Below are positions 52,745 through 61,901 of a stretch of 64,000 nucleotides of DNA, in pieces. The notes beneath the pieces were generated by a model, which had not been told where the DNA came from, made no database searches, and saw nothing but the letters and a program-made list of their open reading frames with translations. This stretch comes from Pseudomonas viridiflava (lineage in GTDB: Bacteria; Pseudomonadota; Gammaproteobacteria; Pseudomonadales; Pseudomonadaceae): assembly GCF_900590885.1 (NCBI RefSeq), contig NZ_UUON01000033.1, positions 1-64,000 on the forward strand, in the 5' to 3' direction. The translations under genes and the position numbers were made by a program. The stretch's first letter is position 1; every line of letters starts with the position of its first letter.

Positions 52745-53335
52745 TTACTTGTATCGACCTTCGGGGGGAATGATCACCAGGTTGTTGACGGCATCAGTCC
52801 AGTTGATGTGAAACCCGCCATCTTCGGTTTCAAGAATCAGCGACCTGGCGGCGAGCCCGTCCTCGACGCGCAGTGCCCATGGCACATCGCAGTGATTGCT
52901 CAGCCATTGCTCGACATGTTCGCGGTCCAACGGATGACACAGCAGGTTCGCCTCGACAGTCGGAAGTTGGGCAGTCAACAGCTTATTGAGCAGTACCGTA
53001 AGGCGTTGAGCGGGTACGGTCTCCTCCAGCAAGCTGCGGATAGCCATCCTGATAACTGAGCTGGCGGCAGTTTCCAATTGGTCGAACATCGCTTGTCGGT
53101 CCGATTCCCAGCGATGAAGTTGAGCGTTGGCGCGCTGCCAGAACTCATTGCTTGCACTTTCCAGTATGTGCTCGCACTGGCTTTCGGCTTGGCGTATGAG
53201 TGCCTGTGCCTGGGCTTCCGCGTGTTCGAGGATTTCACGGGCCTGGGTATATTCGGCAAGCATTTCCCGAGGAATCAAGGCTGTCGACAGGTCGCTCGAG
53301 CGGGCGTTGAGCTCGACTTTATGGGTGCAAAACAT
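52745..53335 (-). CDS. rspE: Type III ATPase stator RspE (HrpE/SctL)
   Basis: 196-residue FliH/SctL-type protein: N-terminal coiled coil (about 25-85) and a C-terminal domain that binds the ATPase RscN. It overlaps rspD by 17 bases and is the last gene of the rspA-rspE operon. Confidence 0.88.
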   Translation of the reverse strand: MFCTHKVELNARSSDLSTALIPREMLAEYTQAREILEHAEAQAQALIRQAESQCEHILESASNEFWQRANAQLHRWESDRQAMFDQLETAASSVIRMAIRSLLEETVPAQRLTVLLNKLLTAQLPTVEANLLCHPLDREHVEQWLSNHCDVPWALRVEDGLAARSLILETEDGGFHINWTDAVNNLVIIPPEGRYK

Positions 53336-53894
53336 GGTTGGCTATCTCGGGGGAGGTGCGCAGCGCTTCATCTACGGAGGTAGAAGTTGCACGCCAAATA
53401 GCGGCTTGCCACAGAATGTCCAGGCGGCCTTGAGCGTCCACCAGCGTTGGGTGCTGCTCCAATTCAAGCACCCTCTCCAGTGCAAAGTTCAGGCGCAATC
53501 GCTGCCATGTAGCGGGTGTGACCCACGCGCGCAGGTAGTGCAGGGGGTCGTCGATGCTCAAGGGTGTCGGACCGGGTGGCAACGCTTTGGCCAGGCGCTG
53601 GCACCAAAGTAGCTGTCCTTGGCTCAAGCGACTGTCGTAAGGCGCGTTGTATACCTCATTGACGAGTGTGAGTATGAGGTCTCGTTGTTGCGAGCTACTG
53701 CGCACCAGTTGCAGCAAGGCCGCAGACACGGGTGGAGGAAGTTCGGCTTTGATGCCGAACAGATTGCTCGCCCGGGCATGATGGCTGCGAGAAAGTGCCG
53801 TTGTTTCAACAAAGCCCGTTAGGGTAAGCCAGTCAATGTGGGCGTTCTCCCATGGGCAGGCCCACCATTTCGCCCAGCGCAGATCATCACTCAT
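53319..53894 (-). CDS. rspD: Type III sorting platform protein RspD (HrpD/SctK)
   Basis: 191-residue, soluble, largely helical protein in the hrpD position between rscJ and rspE. SctK proteins link the C-ring protein SctQ to the inner ring. Family conservation is low; order and size support the call. It overlaps both neighbours (8 and 17 bases). Confidence 0.82.
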   Translation of the reverse strand: MSDDLRWAKWWACPWENAHIDWLTLTGFVETTALSRSHHARASNLFGIKAELPPPVSAALLQLVRSSSQQRDLILTLVNEVYNAPYDSRLSQGQLLWCQRLAKALPPGPTPLSIDDPLHYLRAWVTPATWQRLRLNFALERVLELEQHPTLVDAQGRLDILWQAAIWRATSTSVDEALRTSPEIANHVLHP

Positions 53895-54672
53895 GAGCGT
53901 GTGCTATCTCAGGCTTGGGTGCCGAAGCGGGCCTTGTCCTGCGGCGCCAGAACAGCCAGGCACCGGCACCCAGCAAGAGCCCGAGCACAGGCACGAAAGT
54001 GCTCATAAGCCAGATACCGAGGTCTTGTTCCGGCACCAGGAAAGGGCCGAAATAGGCAAGCTGTTGCTTATCTATGTAGGCCGTGGCGGGTACGAAAACG
54101 ACGGTCAGCTTTGTCGTATTGTCTATAGCCGAGGCCATGCCGGGGATACTGCTGGCCACCAACCTGCGCACTCGCGCATTGATATTGTCAGGGTCCAGGC
54201 GCGGGTCATGCTTGATGAATATAGAGGCGGATGCCGGCTGAACTGGCTCTCCAGGCGCTATTCGCTCAGGCAACACCACATGCACCCGTGCGACGAGAAC
54301 ACCGTCAATATTGGATAAGGTCGCTTCCAGTTCCTGGGACAGTGCATAGATGTAGCGCGCGCGCTCTTCAAGCGGCGTCGAGATGACCCCCTCTTTGCGA
54401 AAGATTTGTCCCAAGGTCGAGCGTGCAACCTTGGGCAGTCCAGCGGCGTCCAGGGTACGAACGGCTCGATTGATGTCACTTGCCTTGACGCGCACAGCGA
54501 CGCCGTCTTTTCCCGGAATCTTTTGGGCGCGAATCTGTTTGTCTGCCAGTTCCGCGATGACTTCATTGGCTTCCTGTTCGGAAATATTGCGATGCAGTTC
54601 TACACTTTCACCGCAGCCGGTGAGCAACAGCGCCAATGAAAAAAATAAGAGGGTGCTTAGGCGGCGGTACAT
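53887..54672 (-). CDS. rscJ: Type III inner ring lipoprotein RscJ (HrcJ/SctJ)
   Basis: 261-residue YscJ/PrgK-family lipoprotein. Lipobox LLTGC (Cys20), two periplasmic ring-building domains (about 30-195) and one C-terminal membrane helix (about 218-238). It forms the inner ring with RspQ. 3 bases separate it from rspB. Confidence 0.94.
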   Translation of the reverse strand: MYRRLSTLLFFSLALLLTGCGESVELHRNISEQEANEVIAELADKQIRAQKIPGKDGVAVRVKASDINRAVRTLDAAGLPKVARSTLGQIFRKEGVISTPLEERARYIYALSQELEATLSNIDGVLVARVHVVLPERIAPGEPVQPASASIFIKHDPRLDPDNINARVRRLVASSIPGMASAIDNTTKLTVVFVPATAYIDKQQLAYFGPFLVPEQDLGIWLMSTFVPVLGLLLGAGAWLFWRRRTRPASAPKPEIAHAHE

Positions 54673-54675
54673 GCA

Positions 54676-55032
54676 CTACCCCATGGTTGAAATTTTGTCG
54701 CAGGCTTTTGCGATTGCGCCGACGACCTTGACCTGTGAAATCACATTGACATGTGATTCGGCAAGCAATTGGGGTAGCTCATTCATACGCTTGTTCTGGC
54801 TAGCGTCCCGAAAACCTTTGGAGAGGCGTCTCGATATTTCCGACGACTCACGACTGCCCCAGCCTGAATCAGTAGAGGCCACGGCGCGAGGGTGTCCTTT
54901 ATCGGGTTGATCGGTCTTGTTCATTTCGGCCAGGAAAAAGTTGACCTCAGAAGATCGATGAGTCTCGGCAGGGGCATCCGGCGCTGTGTTGATCTTTCCG
55001 TTCGTGGTGAAGTATTCGTGGGTGATGAGCAT
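54676..55032 (-). CDS. rspB: Type III inner rod protein RspB (HrpB/SctI)
   Basis: 118-residue protein with a hydrophilic N-terminal half and a helical C-terminus typical of SctI rod proteins. In P. syringae hrpZ (harpin) lies between hrpA and hrpB; here only 85 bases separate rspA from rspB, so no harpin gene is present. Confidence 0.82.
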   Translation of the reverse strand: MLITHEYFTTNGKINTAPDAPAETHRSSEVNFFLAEMNKTDQPDKGHPRAVASTDSGWGSRESSEISRRLSKGFRDASQNKRMNELPQLLAESHVNVISQVKVVGAIAKACDKISTMG

Positions 55033-55078
55033 ATGTCCCTCTATCGAACGTATCGAGTGTGGTGACCCACGTTAAGTG

Positions 55079-55110
55079 AAGCCCTCTCAGCGGATGAGTT
55101 GAGAGGGCTT
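55079..55110 (-). other. Strong hairpin between rspA and rspB
   Basis: Perfect 11-bp stem AAGCCCTCTCA / TGAGAGGGCTT with a 10-base loop, 8 bases after the rspA stop. There is no long T-tract, so it is probably a partial terminator or an mRNA 3'-stabilising structure that lifts pilin expression above the downstream genes. Confidence 0.7.
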
Positions 55111-55117
55111 GATCTGC

Positions 55118-55273
55118 TTAGTAACGTACTGCTTTGGTGTTGGCTGCCGTTGCGTTGAATCTAGCGATATCCGCTTCTTCCTTGGCCTTTTGTACGCCAT
55201 CCCATTTCTTTTGTTCTTCGATGCCTTTTGTAGCTATTTCTTGTGGACTGGTACCCAAGCCGCCTATTGCCAT
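55118..55273 (-). CDS. rspA: Type III pilin-like protein RspA (HrpA position)
   Basis: 51-residue protein (begins MAIGGLGTSP, ends TKAVRY) with AAGAGGTGA perfectly placed before the ATG. It is hydrophilic, helical and has no Cys. It is the first gene after an Hrp box and directly before rspB, the place of the Hrp pilin gene hrpA. It is about half the length of HrpA of P. syringae. The Hrp pilus subunit is the likely role, inferred from position, small size and the alpha-helical tail. Confidence 0.75.
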   Translation of the reverse strand: MAIGGLGTSPQEIATKGIEEQKKWDGVQKAKEEADIARFNATAANTKAVRY

Positions 55274-55353
55274 GATTCACCTCTTGAACTTTAAATCGAT
55301 AGCGAGCGTTCGCTGTCGGGGGTTTATGAGCGGCATTGAAATCGCTCGTTGTA

Positions 55354-55382
55354 TATGTGGCTTACACGAGATGAAACGTTCC
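55354..55382 (-). promoter_or_regulatory. Hrp box of the rspA-rspE operon (one mismatch)
   Basis: On the minus strand GGAACG-n16-CCACATA; only the sixth base departs from GGAACC. It gives rspA a leader of about 75 bases, the longest of the three Hrp operons. Confidence 0.8.
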
Positions 55383-55490
55383 AGTTCTCCTGCAGGGCGG
55401 GTGTGGATAATTATTTCTTAATGTTTTTTTTATCTGAATTACGTAACGGCAGGTGCACGCAGGTAAGTTTCGGCATTACGTCCATGCGCT

Positions 55491-56417
55491 TTATGCCAGC
55501 TGTACGTCGAGCTGTTTCATCCGGTAGTAGAGCGTACGCTTGGCGACCTTCAGCTCAGCTGCCACGCTATCGACACAGTGGTCGTTACGGCGCAGCGACT
55601 CTTCAATCAAGGCTTTTTCAATTTGCTGCAACCGCGCCTTCAGGCTCAGTTCATGAACATGGGGGTTGAGTATTGGGGGGGAAAGGGGTGGCAGGCCCAA
55701 GACGAACCGCTTGGCTGCAGAGCGCAATTCGCGGACATTGCCTTGCCAGGAATGACACAGCAATTGCTGCAGCAATTCACCGGGCGGTGTCGGGGCCGGG
55801 CATTTGAAGAGGTCGGCTTCTTGCTGGATCATCCCCTGGAATAACGGAATGATCCGCTCTCGTCGGTCTCGCAGGGCAGGAAGTTGGAAGCTGACGACAT
55901 TCAGGCGAAAGTACAAGTCACGTCGGAACGTGCCTTGTTCGACCATTGCCAGCAGCGACTGCTGGGCCGACGCAATAACGCGCATGTCCACAGGAATGAA
56001 GCGGGTTGAGCCCAGGCGCTCCACGCCACGCGTCTCCAGTACGCGCAGCAGCTTGGCTTGCATGCTTAAGGGCATGCTGTCGATCTCATCGAGATACAGG
56101 GTGCCCAAGTGAGCAGCCTCGACAACGCCGGCCCGCGATTGCAGTGCGCCTGTATAGGCGCCGCTGTTGACACCGAATAACTGGCTTTCGGCGAGACTTT
56201 CCGGGATGGCCGCGCAGTTCACGGCAACAAAGTTACCTCGGCGCCCCGATAGATTATGTATTCGTTGCGCCAAGGTATCCTTGCCTGTGCCGGTTTCACC
56301 CAATAGCAGTATGTCAATGCTCAGAGACGCGGTGTTAACGAGTGTACTTTCAATGTCCGGGCTTTCGATCAATGAGATATATGTTTCATTTTCCTGCAGA
56401 GGGGCGGCCGACGTCAA
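55491..56417 (-). CDS. rspR: Sigma54 enhancer-binding protein RspR (HrpR/HrpS type)
   Basis: 308-residue AAA+ activator without a receiver domain. Walker A GETGTGKD (residues 40-47), the sigma54-contact loop GAYTGA (86-91, Tyr for the usual Phe), Walker B LYLDEID and a C-terminal Fis-type helix-turn-helix (about 270-305). The start is TTG 56417, with GGAG 7 bases before it; a nearby ATG is out of frame. It should activate rspL from the sigma54 promoter at 39374. P. syringae needs two such proteins (HrpR and HrpS); only one is present here. Confidence 0.9.
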   Translation of the reverse strand: MTSAAPLQENETYISLIESPDIESTLVNTASLSIDILLLGETGTGKDTLAQRIHNLSGRRGNFVAVNCAAIPESLAESQLFGVNSGAYTGALQSRAGVVEAAHLGTLYLDEIDSMPLSMQAKLLRVLETRGVERLGSTRFIPVDMRVIASAQQSLLAMVEQGTFRRDLYFRLNVVSFQLPALRDRRERIIPLFQGMIQQEADLFKCPAPTPPGELLQQLLCHSWQGNVRELRSAAKRFVLGLPPLSPPILNPHVHELSLKARLQQIEKALIEESLRRNDHCVDSVAAELKVAKRTLYYRMKQLDVQLA

Positions 56418-56647
56418 AAGGGTGCTCCATTATTGCTTTGCGCGATTAGGGAAAGTGTCAGCGGGCGCGTTTTAATAGAATGGAAAGCATAAGTTTTTTC
56501 TTCCTGAATTGAAGTAGGAACTTGCGCAGTTGGCGTAGGATAAGTTAGACCGTTGCAGGTTTATTTCTTTTGAAGGGGTAGTCAGTAGGGGAAATTAAAA
56601 ATCACAGGTATCTAAAAGTTTTTTGGCCGTGTGTGTAATCGTTGCCC

Positions 56648-56682
56648 ACAAAAAAGCCGATGCATTGCATCGGCTTTTTATT
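56648..56682. terminator. Terminator after ychF
   Basis: Stem AAAAAGCCGATGCA / TGCATCGGCTTTTT with T-rich tails on both strands, 25 bases after the ychF stop. The rest of the 289-base gap up to rspR is AT-rich with nothing else supported. Confidence 0.85.
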
Positions 56683-56706
56683 TGCGATGTAAACCGCAGG
56701 TATTAC

Positions 56707-57807
<1,101 letters not shown>

Positions 57808-57828
57808 GGTGTTTCCCCTCGGTAAGAG

Positions 57829-58413
57829 TCAGGCCTTCTGGCTGTGCAGGTTTTTCATCGCGCGGTTCCATTCACCGGCTAAGATATCCGGCAGCACGCC
57901 GAGGGCAAAATCGATGCTGGCATCGAGTTTTTCCTGTTCGGCGCGTGGCGCACGACCCAGGACGAAATTTGAAACCATACTGGCAACGCCTGGGTGGCCA
58001 ATGCCGAGCCGCAGACGGTAAAAATTATTCTGATTGCCCAACTGCGCAATGATGTCGCGCAGGCCATTGTGGCCGCCATGCCCCCCGCCCAACTTGAGTT
58101 TGGCAACACCGGGAGGCAGGTCCAGTTCGTCATGGGCCACCAGAATTTCTTCGGGTTTGATCCGGAAGAAGCCCGCAAGCGCCGCGACAGCCTGGCCGCT
58201 GCGGTTCATGTAGGTGGTGGGAATCAGCAGACGAACATCCTGACCCTGGTGCGAAAAGCGCCCGGTCAGGCCAAAATATTTGCGATCGGCCGCAAGGTTC
58301 ACACCTTGTGCGTGGGCGATGCGCTCAACAAAAAGGGCCCCCGCGTTATGCCGGGTCTGTTCGTATTCGGCGCCTGGATTTCCCAGGCCAACGATCAGTT
58401 TTATGGCAGTCAC
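57829..58413 (-). CDS. pth: Peptidyl-tRNA hydrolase
   Basis: 194-residue enzyme that frees tRNAs from dropped-off peptides. Catalytic His22 and Asn12 are in GLGNPGAEYEQTRHNAG, Asp95 in LVAHDELDLPPG. The start is GTG 58413, which gives the normal family length; the longer reading to 58491 has no coding character. 21 bases before ychF. Confidence 0.95.
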   Translation of the reverse strand: MTAIKLIVGLGNPGAEYEQTRHNAGALFVERIAHAQGVNLAADRKYFGLTGRFSHQGQDVRLLIPTTYMNRSGQAVAALAGFFRIKPEEILVAHDELDLPPGVAKLKLGGGHGGHNGLRDIIAQLGNQNNFYRLRLGIGHPGVASMVSNFVLGRAPRAEQEKLDASIDFALGVLPDILAGEWNRAMKNLHSQKA

Positions 58414-58581
58414 GACAGGGGCCCTTCCTTTGGAGTTGTGGATAACATCGCCGCGACCTGAGTGCGGCGAAAGTGGACGACAGGAGCTCACTTATCCAGA
58501 GATAAACTTCGCGTTGTCGCCCGCTTTCTCGCTACGTTCCGGTCCGCGATGTTTCCTCAAGCTCCGGCAATACAGAGTGAA

Positions 58582-59187
58582 TTACTCTGCAGCGCCTTCT
58601 TCAGCTTCATCTTCAGCTACAACACGTGGCGCGTGGACGTTGGCAACAGCCTTGTCGTCGTTGTGAGCCAGTGCTACGAACTCAACGCCTTTAGGGGCTT
58701 TGAGGTCGGACAGGTGAATGATGGTGCCGATTTCAGCAGCCGACAGGTCGACTTCGATGAACTCAGGCAGATCTTTCGGCAGGCAGCTTACTTCGATCTC
58801 GGTAGTAGTGTGGGAAACAACGCCACCTTTCTTGACCGGAGCTTCTTCACCAACAAAGTGCACAGGCACGATAGCGGTCAGTTTCTGGCCGGCTACGACG
58901 CGTACGAAGTCAGCGTGCAGAACGTGACCCTTGGACGGGTGACGTTGCAGAGCTTTGATGATGACGTTTTGCTTTTTGCCGCCAACGTTCAGTTCGATCA
59001 CGTGGCTGTAGGCAGCATCGTTTTCGAGCAGTTTGGCAACTTCTTTAGCCAGCATGCTGATGGATTCAGGGGCTTTTTCGCCACCGTAAACTACAGCTGG
59101 AACCAGGCTTGCGAGACGACGCAGGCGGCGGCTCGCACCTTTCCCCAGGTCGGAACGCACTTCAGCATTCAGAGTAAAATCGTTCAT
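58582..59187 (-). CDS. rplY: 50S ribosomal protein L25/general stress protein Ctc
   Basis: 201-residue two-domain L25 (Ctc form): 5S rRNA-binding N-domain (about 1-95) and TL5-like C-domain, with an acidic C-terminal tail. GGAG precedes ATG 59187. It follows prs, with a terminator between them. Confidence 0.95.
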   Translation of the reverse strand: MNDFTLNAEVRSDLGKGASRRLRRLASLVPAVVYGGEKAPESISMLAKEVAKLLENDAAYSHVIELNVGGKKQNVIIKALQRHPSKGHVLHADFVRVVAGQKLTAIVPVHFVGEEAPVKKGGVVSHTTTEIEVSCLPKDLPEFIEVDLSAAEIGTIIHLSDLKAPKGVEFVALAHNDDKAVANVHAPRVVAEDEAEEGAAE

Positions 59188-59252
59188 GTTGTATCTCCAA
59201 AATAACCACATTCGCCCCAGCGTTTGCGACCAGCGCTAAAGGCGATATGGGC

Positions 59253-59296
59253 AAAAAAGCCCCGCCCCAACAGAATGCTGGGGCGGGGCGCTTTTC
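59253..59296 (-). terminator. Terminator between prs and rplY
   Basis: 11-bp stem GCCCCGCCCCA / TGGGGCGGGGC followed on the minus strand by T6. Confidence 0.85.
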
Positions 59297-59326
59297 GTCA
59301 GTGAGATGTTTCGTAAGGTTTGACCC

Positions 59327-60268
59327 TTAACGGAACATCGCGCTGATCGATTCTTCGTTGCTGATGCGGCGAACCGCTTCGGCAACTACCGGTGCGATAT
59401 CCAGTTGACGGATACGCGAACAGGCTTGAGCTGCTGCGGACAACGGGATGGTGTTAGTCACCACCAGTTCGTCCAGCATGGAGTTCTCGATGTTCTCGAT
59501 CGCTCGGCCCGACAGCACAGGGTGTGTGCAGTAGGCGAAGACTTTTGCTGCACCGTGCTCTTTCAAGGCTTTTGCCGCGTGGCACAGGGTGCCGGCGGTG
59601 TCGACCATGTCATCAACCAGAATACAGGTACGCCCTTCGACATCACCGATGATATGCATCACTTCAGAGTGATTGGCTTTCTCACGGCGTTTGTCGATGA
59701 TCCCGAGATCCACGCCCAGGGATTTGGCAACAGCTCGTGCACGCACGACGCCACCAATGTCCGGGGACACGATCATCAGGTTTTCAAAGCGCTGGTCTTC
59801 GATGTCGTCCACCAATACTGGCGAACCGTAGATGTTATCTACCGGGATATCGAAGAACCCCTGGATTTGGTCAGCGTGCAGGTCAACCGTGAGAACACGG
59901 TCGATGCCTACCACGGTCAGCATGTCAGCAACGACTTTCGCGCTGATAGCCACACGTGCGGAACGCGGACGGCGATCCTGACGGGCATAACCAAAGTAAG
60001 GGATTACAGCTGTGATTCGAGTCGCTGAGGAGCGGCGGAAGGCATCAGCCATCACGACGAGTTCCATCAGGTTATCGTTGGTCGGAGCGCAGGTCGGCTG
60101 AATAATGAAGACGTCTTTACCGCGGACGTTTTCATTGATCTCGGCTGTAATTTCGCCGTCGGAGAATTTACCGACAGAGATGTCACCGAGAGGGATATGC
60201 AGCTGACGTACGACACGTCGAGCCAGATCGGGGTTGGCGTTCCCCGTAAAGACCATCATCTTGGACAC
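59327..60268 (-). CDS. prs: Ribose-phosphate pyrophosphokinase
   Basis: 313-residue enzyme that makes PRPP from ribose 5-phosphate and ATP. The Mg-PRPP binding motif CILVDDMVDTAGT is at about residues 214-226 and the DLHADQIQGFF segment at about 129-139. The start is GTG 60268. Downstream of tRNA-Gln in the conserved ispE-tRNA-prs order. Confidence 0.96.
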   Translation of the reverse strand: MSKMMVFTGNANPDLARRVVRQLHIPLGDISVGKFSDGEITAEINENVRGKDVFIIQPTCAPTNDNLMELVVMADAFRRSSATRITAVIPYFGYARQDRRPRSARVAISAKVVADMLTVVGIDRVLTVDLHADQIQGFFDIPVDNIYGSPVLVDDIEDQRFENLMIVSPDIGGVVRARAVAKSLGVDLGIIDKRREKANHSEVMHIIGDVEGRTCILVDDMVDTAGTLCHAAKALKEHGAAKVFAYCTHPVLSGRAIENIENSMLDELVVTNTIPLSAAAQACSRIRQLDIAPVVAEAVRRISNEESISAMFR

Positions 60269-60314
60269 GCGCAGTACCTAGAGGCTGAGGGTAACCTGGA
60301 TGAGTATTAGAAAA

Positions 60315-60389
60315 TGGCAGGGGCGGCTGGATTCGAACCAACGCATGGCAGGATCAAAACCTGCTGCCTTACCGCTTGGCGACGCCCCT
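60315..60389 (-). tRNA. tRNA-Gln (anticodon TTG)
   Basis: 75-base cloverleaf with encoded CCA. Acceptor AGGGGCG/CGCCCCT, anticodon loop TTTTGAT (TTG) and T-loop GTTCGAATC. It lies between ispE and prs, as in other Pseudomonas. Confidence 0.95.
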
Positions 60390-60426
60390 GTATCTGTTGC
60401 AACGAGTACCCAGTACTCGGTTCCTT

Positions 60427-61278
60427 TTAGAGCAGACTTTGCAGCTTGCGATGCAACATCGAAACGTTGCTTCCCTTTGCTACAAACCCTGTAAGGGTCT
60501 CTGTAAGAAGGGCCGAGACTTTATCAGCTTCAGCTTTGCTTGGGAAGCCCCCAAACACACAACTTCCAGTTCCGGTTAATTTTGCTTCGGTAAATTTACC
60601 TAACAAATTCAAAGCGTTACGTACCTCTGGATAACGCCTTGCTACAACCGGTAAGCAGTCATTTCGACTGTTTCCCTTGGGAACGGGGCGCACTTTAATG
60701 GGAGAAGAGTTACGTGTCAACAACGGATCTGAAAAAATTTCTGCTGTACTTACAGATACTTGCGGGACAAGCACGACATACCAAGGCTCTTCGGGGTATT
60801 GCGGGGTAAGTTTCTCCCCGACGCCCTCGGCAAAAGCGGCGCGTCCATGCACGAAAACCGGGACGTCGGCGCCCAGCGTAAGGCCTAGCGCAGCCAGGCG
60901 ATCATGGTCCCAGCCCAGTTGCCACAAGTGATTCAGGCCGAGCAATGTGGTCGCGGCATTCGAGCTGCCGCCACCGATGCCACCGCCCATGGGCAGGATT
61001 TTATCGATCCAGATGTCGATGCCCAGCGAGCAACCAGATTGCTCCTGCAGCTTTTTCGCCGCCTTCACAATCAGATTGCTGTCGTGGGGCACGCCTTCGA
61101 ATTCGGTGTGCAACTGGATCACGCCGTCATCGCGGACGGCGAACGTGAGTTCGTCGCCGTAGTCGAGAAATTGAAACAGCGTCTGCAGTTCGTGATAGCC
61201 GTCTGCACGGCGCCCGAGAATATGCAGCATCAGATTGAGTTTGGCCGGGGAGGGCAGCGTCAGCTTTTGCACGGTCAC
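60427..61278 (-). CDS. ispE: 4-diphosphocytidyl-2-C-methyl-D-erythritol kinase
   Basis: 283-residue GHMP kinase of the non-mevalonate isoprenoid pathway. The ATP-binding loop PMGGGIGGGSSNAAT is at about residues 92-106. The start GTG 61278 directly follows the lolB stop (1-base gap), so the two are coupled. Confidence 0.95.
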   Translation of the reverse strand: MTVQKLTLPSPAKLNLMLHILGRRADGYHELQTLFQFLDYGDELTFAVRDDGVIQLHTEFEGVPHDSNLIVKAAKKLQEQSGCSLGIDIWIDKILPMGGGIGGGSSNAATTLLGLNHLWQLGWDHDRLAALGLTLGADVPVFVHGRAAFAEGVGEKLTPQYPEEPWYVVLVPQVSVSTAEIFSDPLLTRNSSPIKVRPVPKGNSRNDCLPVVARRYPEVRNALNLLGKFTEAKLTGTGSCVFGGFPSKAEADKVSALLTETLTGFVAKGSNVSMLHRKLQSLL

Positions 61279-61279
61279 G

Positions 61280-61897
61280 TTATTGCCCCAGCTTGCGCGG
61301 TTGCCAGTCCTTGATCACCAGCGTGACGTCAAGGTCGGTGCCGTGCAGCTTGATGCGCTCGGGCAGCCAATAACCGCTTTGTTGCACGTAGCTCAAATAC
61401 TCGACCTGCCAGCCATCCTGCTCCAGCGAGGCGAGGCGGCTGTCGCCATTGAGGCTCAGGCGGCTTTTGCTGTCCGGCGCGGGCAAGCCACGCACCCACC
61501 ACACCAGATGCGATACCGGCAGTTTCCAGCCGATCTGTTCTTCCAGCAGCGCTTCCGGCGAGGTCGCCTCATAGCGGCCCTGGTTGGCCACTTCAAGGCT
61601 GACTTGCCCCGGTCGGCCGGTCAGGCGGGCGGCGCCTCGGCCGAGTGGGCCGGACAGGCGAATGTCGTAGTAGTCCTGGCGTTGCAGCCAGAACAAGGTG
61701 CCGCTGCCGGAATCTTTTGGTGCGCGTACCCCGACTTTGCCTTCGATCTGCCAGCCATCGATGCTGCTGAGCTGGTCCTTGTGCTGTTGCCATTGCGCCG
61801 GGTTGCCCTGGCCCTCAACGGATTCACGGGTGCCGACGCCCGCGCAACCGGCGAGCAGGGCGATGAAGCTGAAAACGATAACGTGGCGCAAGAACAT
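61280..61897 (-). CDS. lolB: Outer membrane lipoprotein-insertion protein LolB
   Basis: 205-residue lipoprotein that receives lipoproteins from LolA and inserts them in the outer membrane. Signal peptide with lipobox LLAGC (Cys18) and an N-terminal conserved WQIEGKVGVR segment. It is 4 bases downstream of the TPR lipoprotein gene and directly upstream of ispE. Confidence 0.94.
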   Translation of the reverse strand: MFLRHVIVFSFIALLAGCAGVGTRESVEGQGNPAQWQQHKDQLSSIDGWQIEGKVGVRAPKDSGSGTLFWLQRQDYYDIRLSGPLGRGAARLTGRPGQVSLEVANQGRYEATSPEALLEEQIGWKLPVSHLVWWVRGLPAPDSKSRLSLNGDSRLASLEQDGWQVEYLSYVQQSGYWLPERIKLHGTDLDVTLVIKDWQPRKLGQ

Positions 61898-61901
61898 AAG
61901 C

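Noticed and set aside
58437..58445. DnaA-box sequence upstream of pth
   Set aside because: A single copy; not distinguishable from chance.
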